A stretch of 64,000 bases of DNA from Theristus sp. LFF4_11 (Eukaryota > Nematoda > Chromadorea > Monhysterida > Xyalidae): contig JASANC010005293.1 in the NCBI GenBank assembly GCA_030248135.1, forward strand, positions 1-64,000, written 5' to 3'. Shown in pieces: positions 54,464 through 64,000 of the stretch. Each line of letters begins with the position of its first letter. Within the stretch, counting starts at the first letter, position 1. The notes below the pieces were generated by a model. It saw only the letters and a list, made by a program, of their open reading frames with translations. It was not told where the DNA came from and searched no databases. The position numbers were made by a program, and so were the translations under genes.

Positions 54464-57075
54464 AAAATACAGTTGCTTTGTGCTTTTATCTTGCTGCTTA
54501 TAACCGCAGAATTCGGTTTTTTTAGAATATCAATTGGTGAGTTATTCTGAGGCTTTCACATGACGCATTGACGGTTTTCATTGGTTTCTCTCCAACAACA
54601 AACGTGACAATCGCTGTGGCTGATGCATGTTTTTCGAGATGCTTTCAAATGAAGAAATTATCTCTGCCAAGCTAAAGTGTTGACAAATACAGTCAGCATT
54701 AGCACTTTTAAAATGTGAACGCATTTCTACATATCTTGTGTTTCTACATATCTCAGACCTTTTGAAAAATTGCAACAATCATTCAGGCGAAAACGAATTA
54801 TTGGCTCATGGAACCATGAGAGACAGTAAAAACACGCAAAAGTTCGACTCGACATGCTTTTCCACACACCAAAAAAGCTTTATCGGTTGGCTAACTCTCA
54901 CATTTTCGTGGAACACGTCCATAAAAGTTTCATGCGCAGCTGGCAGATAATCAATTCATTAACTCGAGTGTTCTGCTCAGTACATGCGCACAAAAAACAC
55001 ACAAGCACACGCACGCACGTGCGTGTTAAAAACAACGGACAGCAAAAGCGGGTGGCAATTGGATAATTAGACATGAAGTGTTTATGGAATTAGTTGCCGA
55101 TGCGCATGTTTGGCACGATTTGGGTGCCTATTACCCTTGCATGTGTCCGTAATTGCAATGTGCACACCAAAAGTAGTGCTCTACACAACATGCGCACCAA
55201 GCAATCAATCACCCTTGCCGTAAATGTTCGAAAAAATTTCCGTTGGATGAAAAACAGCAGGGTATATCATCGTCCATACATGAAGGAGTGCAGGTCATGG
55301 TTTAGTGGTTGCCTAGCAGATTTTTTTTAAAATCCATGCGTATACGCGTTCTTTACCGCTTTTGAATTTCGGATTTCAATTTTCCTGATTGAATGGATCA
55401 TATCATATGTTCCATATGACTTTGGTTGAATTTTAGTGTGTGTGCAACTATAAAATCAATACTTTTCACATCAAAATGTATGCATAAATGAGACCGGACT
55501 CCAGAGGCCCATTCATTGTCTGTAATCCAATAGATGGGACTAGTTAAACTCGATTGTCGCTTGCGCATCGACGAACTACAAACATAACATTTGCATCCAA
55601 AAACGTCACACATACCAACCATTGCCATGCCATGGCATTTCACATCGTTTTATATGATGACATGCATTATGAAAATATGAAGTTAGAAACAAATCCGATA
55701 TTTAGGTAGGTATTTGAATGCGCGCCTTGCAGTTGCTCGCTACATTGTACGGTTCATGTGATACTAGACTAGAAAGTTCACAAAATTGGTGTCGAATTCG
55801 TTTTAGTGGCTTAGAAGTGGAACGTGCGGGAAACTCCATATTATTCGCATATAACTAACCTTACGTACACGTTCACCTTTCAGAATCGACGATGCTTGTA
55901 TTCTTGCAAGCGCCGTCAGGTTTGGCGCTAAGTGCAATACCTGCTTTCATCTGTGTTTGTCTGTCTTGTATGCAAATGTTCATTGACGTATCCAAACAAC
56001 CAAAATCAAGACAGGAAGTGACGATTTTAGCATGCTCTTTGCTTTCATCGTGCATACACTGCAGGGAGCGGCAGTACAAATGGGACACACACAGGCGCAA
56101 CGACAGAGTCCATGGTGGTTTATTTCTTCAGACAGTATTTCCAGTGAAATTGCCAGCTGTGTGGCAATACATGTGCGTCTGCTGTGTGCGCACTTTTTTA
56201 AAAAAGCAAACCAATTAGTCTAATCGACACTCAGCGATTCGGTTTTGTCATGATGGCTATGCAAACAGAAGTAGTGTGATCTTGACATGGAATTCGACAA
56301 GTCAGTTGCTGAAATTACATAAAGATACAGTATGTCTGTTATGCCCTTTGCGGGAAAACATTTAGCAAGTTTTCACGCCATGTATACGACTGGGATTGAA
56401 AATGTATGTATGCATCAACGGTTTAAAATTTTGTTTTCGAATTAAAAAACACTTTTCAGATACGTACATAACTTGTGGTTTGTTGACGTTGATACAGCAG
56501 AATAACAACTTGACCACGTTTAGTAAGTTCGCTTTATGAACCACAGTTTCATGAATCATAAGAAGATTGGCATGGCACACAAAGTGATCAAAATGTTTAC
56601 GGCATCATGGTTTCCACAGTGACCAGTGAGTTTTATGCAATTTTTTGCATTCATATTCATGAAGGGAACCGTTCATAAAGCAACGCTGCTGAAAAAGAAA
56701 TCGTTAAGAGCAAAGTATATGGTAATTACCATGCGCAAGTGTGACTTTTTCATTTCCTTTCTCTGACAACAACAATGCTTCGACCATGTTGCTGTCAGTA
56801 CGTCAAGAATAATAAAAGCTGGCATGTTCGGGCGTTTATAGAACCGGAAATTCGACCAACAGGATTCGGCCTGCTGAAACGGCTGGAAACGTGTTTCAAT
56901 CTTGATTTCGTTCATGACAAAAAACCGAGAGCAAAATATTGCACTTGGACATAACGTGCAGCTGTGAAACAAAAAGAATGAAGGGCAGGTTTCGAAACTT
57001 TTTATTGTATCTTTACATTTTAACACCGCTTGCAAATAAGAGTGGGGGGGGGGGGTCTAGCGCAACATGGAAAAG

Positions 57076-57619
57076 TTTTTAAACCAAGGGTGCAGGGACA
57101 TTCTACTAATCAAGGCGCTTCAGGTTTACCCCTGAGTACCCCCTGATTATGCCTATAAAGGTCGTTTTTAGGGTGCGGAAGTTAAAAAAACCCTCGATTT
57201 TAGTGTACCTGATTTAGAGCAAAGTGTACCTTTTTAGCCCTACCGTATCTCGTTGTTGCACAGTTTCTGGAACCTCACACAGTATTCACGTGAAAGATCT
57301 TGCGGAGTTCTTTAAGGCCCTGTATCAATGAGCCCTTGCAAGGGGGGTCCCTGAGGCGCTACGACGCTAGTTAAAATTACTTTTTTTTAAAAAATTACGT
57401 CATTTTTTTAAAACATTTTTTTGAGCTCATAAACACAAATTTTTGATTTTTGATACGGTAGGGCTAAAAAGGTACACTTTGCGAAAAATCGCAAAAAATC
57501 GAGGGTTTTTAACTTCCGCACCCTAAAAACGACCTTTATAGGCATAATCAGGGAATACTCAGGGGGTAAACCTGAAGCGCCTTGATTAGTAGAATGTCCC
57601 TGCACCCTTGGTTTAAAAC
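57076..57619. mobile_element. Inverted-repeat element of about 544 bp
   Basis: The left arm 57,076-57,215 starts TTTTTAAACCAAGGGTGCAG. The right arm 57,470-57,619 is its complement with few differences (ACCTTTATAGGCATAATCAG, TTAACTTCCGCACCC). The inner parts also repeat TAGCCCTACCGTATC in inverted form. No ORF. Confidence 0.75.
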
Positions 57620-58544
57620 GGTGTTTTTAAAACGTCATCACGAAAGCACAATTATCGCACGAAATAGCTGAAGGCCCATTCATGCTCTGGCGCGCGCTGA
57701 AGCAGTACGTGAAGCTGCCTGTTTTTTGATTCATGAACGTGAAGCGAAGTGACGCTGGCTAGCACTTCATGCTCCATGAACGGTGCTAAAATGATCCACG
57801 ATTGGCATCCTCCAGAGACCTAATGTACACCTTGGTGTCGTTAACAATCAACCGTCAAAATGGCAAAATGAAGCGAACAACAGCATTGAAACTTTCGGAA
57901 CAATGGATTCGACAATAATAGTCCAACACACGTGCAGGAAAGTAAACATGCATATTGCGCGAGTTAAAAAAAGCCGTGTGTGTTTTTTTCGAACTCTTTT
58001 CATCAACTCGAGAGAGCTTTTTTGTTCTGGTTAGTGGACTGGAGTTGTTCAAGCTCAAAAGCAGGAAGCTTTTGGTTTCATGCGTGCATAAAAACAATGG
58101 CATGAGGCGGGTGCGTTTGCTTGTGCACACATACTCTACACCTGATCACATGGCGAGCATGCACATTAAAGCAGCCTCTTTATAGCTTAGCAACCACATT
58201 AGCATTGGACACACGCTTGTCTCTACTGCAATCCAGCGTGTGTTCGAAATCCGCTCTCATACTCTCCGATGCGTGAAAGCTTGATTTTTTTCTGTTGTGG
58301 CTTTTGTTTGACAAAAAAGTTCTATGCTTTTGCTTTCTTTGCAGTTATATTGCATAACTGCTATGCGAACACTTTGACGAACACAAACAATCATGAAGTT
58401 ACGTTTGTGTAGAGGTAACTGTGTACATGAGATGTATTTTTGGTGCACGTGACACGTGTACGTTTGCTTGGACAGTGGAAACTGTGGTCGATTTATTACT
58501 GTTTTTGATTTAGCATGTGCAAGTACATGTATACCAGAGTAAAT

Positions 58545-58624
58545 CGGGGATACTAAAAAGGCTACTAAAAAGCGATATGTTGCAGCATGTGAAAGCGATT
58601 TTAGTAGCCATTTTAGTAGCCCCG
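58545..58624. other. 80-nt near-perfect hairpin
   Basis: CGGGGATACTAAAAAGGC at the left pairs with GCCATTTTAGTAGCCCCG at the right. The stem is about 29 bp with few mismatches and the loop about 20 nt. The size fits a pre-miRNA-like hairpin or a minimal palindromic MITE; the repeated CTACTAAAA inside the arm favours repeat origin. Confidence 0.4.
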
Positions 58625-58881
58625 TTTTTTTCAGGACGCAAATACGAAACTCAGGCGACACCAAGAAAACCTCCTATATATGCCCAATGCTCGTGTTAAT
58701 TAGCACACAAACTGGCACCAGCTCTGCTGTCAATAAATTTTGATCGTCAAAAAAGTTGTTTATACAACCCTAATCAACGGAGCTTTATGACGTAATTCAA
58801 TGATCGAATTGGCGCGTATACAACGTAAAATTTGAATCAGCACAACACAGAACTAGTCTAATGCGCATTGTGATCCAATGT

Positions 58882-61800
58882 TCAAATGGCACATTTCAGC
58901 ATGACACGCCGTCGTGTGATCTCAGTCAATGTCGTGCAACCGGTCAGTTGCATCGTACGCTGTAGTTCATTTGTCAGCATGCGCAGCATGGACGAGACAC
59001 CTTCGCTGCCCTGCACGCACAGAGATCTGTGTGCTTTGATTGTGAGAGAATTTTGCGAAATACAGTCAAACAAGATTCATCAGATAGTTTAGGGGTGATT
59101 TCTTTCTTGCGGCTCATTGGTCATTGGTCCGATTGTTGTCACGATGAAAACATCAAAAACGAACTTACAGGCATACAGTAAGTGCTTGTACTTCTGTCAG
59201 TGTCAGTTATGTTAGAGCAGCTAAACTCGCTGTTCAGACCGCCAAACAAACTGTTCAGCTTCCGCTAATCCTTGATTTATTTTCTTCTCTTTTTCATGAT
59301 GACACAAATTGATCTTTCCCGCCGCACACCAACCAATCAATCAGCGAATTTCAATGAAACGTACATCGGCTGCCAACGCCCACGCAGTTGGTTTGCCGAC
59401 GAGCACCTCTTTGGCACCAATTGCCACCGCTTTGAACACGTCACCGCCAGTCCGGACGCCACTGTCAATGTAGACGTCACATCGGTCAGCGACCACGTCC
59501 ATCACTTCCGGCAGTTGGCTGATCTGAATGTCATCAAAACTGATGACGATTTCAAAATGGCTTGCCTACCGTATAATCTGCTGGTATCGTTTAGAAAAAA
59601 CGGTTGGTTCGCGAGAAAATTATTGTTGAACTAGGTACAATAAGAACAAATCAAAATTCGTGCAATGCTGAAAAACAACCGTTGCCGGTGCACAGTCCAG
59701 TTGCCTGCCGCCATGATTCGAGACGTACACGGCCGAGGCGCCGTGGTTGACCGCGTTGTTTGCTTCTTCGCCTGCCAAAAAAACCGACAAAACTAACCGA
59801 AGAAGCGCACAAACGGTCGCCAAAAACATTTTCTGTTTCTTCATTCTCCGGTCAACAAAGACATAAAAACTGTGTAGTAAAACCACCGACTGTTCAACAA
59901 AAAAGGCACACGCTAGCAACCAAGATCAAATCAGATCAATTTTTTGCCAGTTATGCCTTCGAAATTCGCTCAATAATGCACGAATCATAAATGAAACTGA
60001 TTTTAAACATCGTGACATTCAATTTCTACGCTCTCCATGACATTCATAACGAGAATCCAAATCGCTCATAAGCAAACCAACCGGTCAGCACTCCCTTTGC
60101 CACGACCGGCAACGCCGTGTATCTGCAGACGTCGTCGAAGTCTCTCCAGGTCGATCGAAGATCAGCATCGAACAAACTCTTCCGCAATTCGTCGGCATTC
60201 AGCGAGCGACCGGCGGCGTTTGCCAGATTCGCTGGCATACTAAAATTTTCAGTTGTTCTTGTTCAGTTGTTTTCAGTTTACTGCGAACACACTTAGAGCC
60301 AACTTTTTGTGATACAGCGTCAGTGCTGTAATCTAGTGCACTCTGATTGTAACACAAACACAGCAATGTTGCATGCACCGTCAAACACATGTACCGTATT
60401 ACCCCCATTAACCCCCCCCCCACCATTAATCCCCCCCCACCAATAAACCCCAATGGGGGTTAATTGGAAACCTGTTTGAAACACATACCCAGCGAATTCA
60501 GTGGCTGAATGCAGTGACATTGGTGAAATTGTGCCACCAAAGGCCCCAAAGGGATACTTCAGACTAAGACTTTATGTAGTGCCGTTACAGAAAGGAAAAA
60601 GAAACCAACGGCATGGGCTGCATTCGCGGCGTCTCGCGTCCGCGTTTGTATCCGTGCGGCGCCAGATTGACGGTGTAAACGAGCGCACTGCATCCGGTGT
60701 CAGAACATACGTATGTACATGCAGACATACACTTGTACAGTGTACGTATGACCCATGTACATGCGTGTGTACATGCAGACATACACTTGTACAGTGTACG
60801 TATGACCCATGTACATGCGTGTGTACATACAGACATACGCTTGTACAGTGTACACAGGTATGACTGATGTAAATACGTGTGTACATACAGACATACGCTT
60901 GTACAGTGTACGTGTGACTGATTTACATACATGTGTACATACAGACATACGCGTGTATAGTGTACGTACATGTATGACTGAAGTATGTGCATACGTATGT
61001 ACATATGTACACTGTACATGTGTATGTATGACCGTACATGCTTATGTTCTGACACCGGCGCGCTCAGTGGCCTTCACCAATTCGAAGGTCATCTCCCGTC
61101 TGCTCAACATAGCCAACATCAACCAAAGCGGGCAACCAGTTTGACTGAGTTCCTCCACTGCAACGCTTGACCAAGCACTCGTCACCAGCAGACAGTTGGC
61201 GCGCGCGCATGCTGGAAACATTGACAATTGCGTGTTTTTTTATTTTTTCAAAAAAAGTAAAAAAGAATTGGTTGACTAGCCTCAAAATATATTCAGCAAT
61301 ATTTGAAGCTGGAGAAATCAGTCAATTAATAGCAGATTAATAGACAAAATTAACGGCCAAAAATCTTAATGAACTGTTTGGTTACTCAAAAAGTTGTTAC
61401 TCATCACATGTCACAGCACGCCATACCGACCATTTTCATAGCTCATCACACGGATTTTTTCAGCGTGGGTGTAATCAGTAAGAAAGTGCAGAGGAATAGC
61501 AGTTAAGTTAAAAGTTAACTCAAGAATTTGTTGAATGTTTGCGTGTCAGTCTCAACCTTGCGCAACTGCCAATTCGCCGTGCGGATGCACGCAGTGCATA
61601 AAGCCCATTGGTGCCACCCCAATCGGACTGTCCAACTGCAATCTGTAAATGAAAGAAAAGAGGTGAACCATGGCAATAATTCATGGCATGCAATGTGGCA
61701 CGAATGACTATTATTCCTTTTCCTTCGTTTGTTCAGATTGAAACACGTTATACGGAAGCAATAGAAAAATTTTCTTCGGCGAAATATTGAACAGACCTGT

Positions 61801-62088
61801 CTGACAGCAGGCGAGTGCTTGTGCTTACTGTCGATATGCCCTGGCAGAGAACGGATGGGCGCAGAAACAATCTCAAAAGGAGATGCTTTTTTCTGTTTTT
61901 TCTGTCGAAACAACCAACAAAGAATAACGCGTGGTTTGTTCTGTAAAAACTTATTCTTCATCACTTTACCGTCGAAACGCTGCTTCATTTTCCACCGTCG
62001 TGTGTCCATTTTCACTAAACGCATTGACGTACGGGTCTATGGACGCTTTGGTCATTTCAAAATAGTCGTAGACGCAGTTGGCTTTCAT
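58882..62088 (-). CDS. FMN-dependent 2-hydroxyacid oxidase-like protein, exon interrupted by an insertion
   Basis: Coding segments: 62,088-61,970, 61,871-61,797, 61,642-61,557, 61,211-61,055 continued at 60,693-60,610, 60,239-60,082, 59,771-59,680, 59,523-59,365 and 59,010-58,882, about 353 residues; animal HAO proteins have about 350-370. Conserved blocks: LRPSVLCQGISTVSTSTRLL, PIGVAPMGF, SAWSSVAVEEL, LPVVAKGVLTG (substrate/flavin Lys), VSNHGGRQLD (catalytic His and Arg) and IDSGVRTGGDVFKA (FMN phosphate). This family oxidises short 2-hydroxy acids such as glycolate with FMN. Several active-site positions are changed: QLY is MLA, TVDTP is TVNLAP, VGRP is VGKP. The C-terminus (KCAI) is not a peroxisomal PTS1. 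A 357-bp element flanked by CCGG splits one exon. All other junctions are in phase. It is probably a divergent, possibly inactive paralogue. Confidence 0.8.
60394..60563 (-). mobile_element. Half copy of the CCGTATTACC MITE
   Basis: CCGTATTACCCCC with the C-rich subterminal region and the core blocks CCAGCGAATTCAGTGGC and GGCCCCAAAGGGA, matching the right half of 40,245-40,698 in reverse. The other half is missing. It lies in an intron of the oxidase-like gene. Confidence 0.75.
60698..61054. mobile_element. 357-bp inverted-repeat element inside an oxidase exon, CCGG duplication
   Basis: It starts TGTCAGAACATA and ends with its complement, flanked by CCGG at 60,694-60,697 and 61,055-61,058. 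The interior is a 54-57 bp tandem array (CTTGTACAGTGTACG, GTACATACAGACATACG; about six units). Removing the element plus one CCGG joins the flanking codons in frame and at the length expected from human HAO1. The superfamily is unknown. Confidence 0.75.
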
Positions 62089-64000
62089 GCTTTTTAATAA
62101 AAAACAGTTCTTTTTGTGGCACTTGTAATGTATGCACGGACTATGGATTCTCACATTGCAAAACTCTGCAAAAAAACATGCTCTATAAACCTCGTATTCT
62201 CAACCAACTGTTTCTGTATACATAACTGTCAAAATATTCGAAACTGTTTTCCACATACTCGAAAAACTGAAAACTTGCAGTTTTTGATTGCAGTGTGTAG
62301 TGGTTCAATCGTAAATATTTTATTGTTTTTCAACTCTTGTCTTACTTACGATAACGTTATGTGCAGGCTGTGCCGGTTCGTTTCTGAACTTTGTTATGTC
62401 GAGCCAAGCTGAGATTCCACAAAAAAAACTTTTTTCTAACGCGTAAACAGAAGATAGACGAATTTCTGGATTGAAATTGAATTTATCGACTAATTTCGTT
62501 TCGGGTGTTCTTTTCCCTGCGTCTTCATGCATGGGTGGGGTGTTCGCATATGTTTTGTGACTTCTTTCCGAAAAGTTCTAAAAAGGATATAGGCCAGGCT
62601 ATTGCTGGTCTGGGCTGGGCTACTCCTGGGCTATTCTCGCGCTATTGCGAAACGATTTTTATATGTATCAGCCCTTGTTATTTGAACTTGGAACTAGAAT
62701 AGCCCACGACTAGCACGCACTGGAGAAAATAGCCCGGCAGCAGCCCGTGAATCATAGTTGTTCCAGAGCCGATGGGTTGGGGGGGGGGGGCGATATAGAT
62801 AGCTGGAGCAAATTTTCCAGATACCGTATTACCCCCAAATAAACCCCCATGGGGGATTAATACGTCAGCGACTTTTAGGGGTGGGGTTTATTGGGGGGGT
62901 TATTGGTGGGGGGGAGGGGTTTATTTACAAAAAATTCTAGGGGTGGGGGTTTGTTGAAAAATGGCAAAAATACATTGCATGGCAGGCAAGAACGTCGCAG
63001 AAACTTCTACTCTACATAGAAATTTCCTTTTATAACAGCCTTTTGTAATGAAATTACCATTAACTCACCCATTTGGGGCCTTTGGTAGCACAATTTCATC
63101 ATTTTCACTGCAACCAGCCACTGAATTCGCTGGGTATGTGTTTCAAACAGGTCTCCCATAATCCCCCATGGGGGATTATTTGTGGGGGGATTATTCGGAA
63201 ACTGGTCGGGGGTGGGGGTTTATTGGTGGGGGGGATTAATGGTGGGGGGGGGGTTAATGGGGGTAATACGGTAGATAGATAGCTGGAAAATTTTGGGGGG
63301 GGGGCGCGGGGGGGGCATGTGACTTTGGAGGGGGGGGGCGGTCAAAATTTTGAAATTTGATAGATAGATAGCTAGAACGCTAGATTCGAAAGTTTTTTGG
63401 AGGGCCCCCCCCCCAGCCCCCCCCCCCCCCCTGGAACAACTATGCCCAGGCACAACCACTTTTACGTGCAGTTTTCATGATTGCAAAAATTGGCTTTATA
63501 CAGCAGCAGCATGGCTATGGACCATGAAGAACCAAAAGAAGAGTTCTGAAAGCAAAGTTTCTGACGAAATCTTCACACAAATTTGAACTACGGTTTAAAG
63601 TTTGTCACCGCTTTGCTTTTGCATTTTAGATTTTTTCGGTTTCAAAACTTCCGCACCATAAACGAAAGCGGTTTCAACGGTTCACTGGGCACCATCATTA
63701 AGCAAGTCTATTTACGGAGTCGTTTTCTGTACCTTTACTGTCAGTCATTTTAGGTAGAGCACCATTAAAACTTTGTGACCTCTTGTTTCAAAATCACCAA
63801 AAAATACTCTGAAAACTTGACAAACGATTTTATTGCATGACATCTGAACACTTCCTTTGTCAGTTACACTGAACTGGTCCGTGTTTTTCTCGTTTCAATA
63901 TCCTTTTTGTTGCCGCGCTTCAGAAATCAATCAGTCATTACGTAATGTTTCATAATCATACCTGTATTATATCTGTCCAAAAGTTTAGCGTATTGGTTGG
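62089..64000. other. Upstream region of the oxidase-like gene
   Basis: No gene recognised. It contains a CCGTATTACC element (62,824-63,271), G/C homopolymer arrays to 63,440 and a short segment (62,757-62,822) that is the complement of 28,796-28,866. 63,450-64,000 is unique sequence without recognised features. Confidence 0.5.
62824..63271. mobile_element. MITE with CCGTATTACC ends, TA duplication (copy 2)
   Basis: 448 bp, flanked by TA at 62,822-62,823 and 63,272-63,273, in the same orientation as the copy at 40,245-40,698 and closely matching it, including the CCCCCATGGGGG subterminal palindromes and the unique core. Confidence 0.85.

Larger units (their letters stand above)
54464..58881. 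other. Intergenic region between two minus-strand genes
   Basis: No gene recognised on either strand. The 5' part should contain the promoter of the ARM-TIR-SAM gene. It holds an inverted-repeat element (57,076-57,619) and a short hairpin (58,545-58,624). Otherwise it is unique AT-rich sequence. Confidence 0.55.

Noticed and set aside
60572..61055. Cys/Tyr-rich frames (repeats of HVCTSV and CTYDPCTC type)
   Set aside because: They are translations of the 54-57 bp array in the inserted element, open in several frames on both strands.

Overview
This window reads as nuclear DNA from an invertebrate animal. It has multi-exon genes with GT-AG introns, animal domain families (C-type lectin, LDL-receptor class A, TIR, SAM, protein tyrosine phosphatase, CTDNEP1) and a very dense load of DNA transposons, MITEs, fold-back elements and satellites. 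I cannot place the animal more precisely. Many exact G/C and A/T homopolymers (about 27.8-28.5 kb, 30.3-31.8 kb, 36.4-36.7 kb, 40 kb, 63 kb) may have uncertain lengths. All exon models below were built by hand from splice sites, reading phase and homology. Apart from the exceptions noted, every junction is phase-consistent.

Layout. 1-1,035: fold-back element with 15-bp GGCC repeat arms. 2,628-9,742 (-): type II membrane C-type lectin with an LDLa domain; a complete two-ORF non-LTR retrotransposon (ORFs at 3,982-7,996) sits antisense in its second intron. 10-15 kb: microsatellite, telomere-like and 148-bp arrays, and two inverted-repeat elements. 15,564-16,950 (-): last two exons of a leucine-rich-repeat gene. 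16,979-36,326: a large structure whose two arms (about 3.7 kb, each with a 149-bp satellite) are mostly inverted copies of each other. Between the arms lie a single-domain protein tyrosine phosphatase gene (21,068-27,477, -), C-tract arrays, a second fold-back element, and the first two exons of CTDNEP1. 32,101-42,476 (+): CTDNEP1 nuclear-envelope phosphatase gene, whose catalytic exon I cannot find; a 3,986-bp hAT-like element with an exact 8-bp target duplication fills its last intron. 45,809-47,420: Harbinger-like element. 48,433-54,463 (-): a 912-residue ARM-TIR-SAM protein. 58,882-62,088 (-): FMN-dependent 2-hydroxyacid oxidase-like gene, with a 357-bp inverted-repeat element inside a coding exon. 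The rest is repeats and sequence in which I see no genes.

The genes do not form a pathway. Their common theme is invasion: nearly every intron carries a recognisable non-autonomous element, several with diagnosable target-site duplications or empty-site counterparts in the same window. The points most worth a second look are the element in the oxidase exon (removing it with one CCGG copy restores the frame exactly), the missing CTDNEP1 catalytic exon at the right arm, the ARM-TIR-SAM order, the altered active sites of the oxidase and the phosphatase, and the GGCC-arm fold-back elements.
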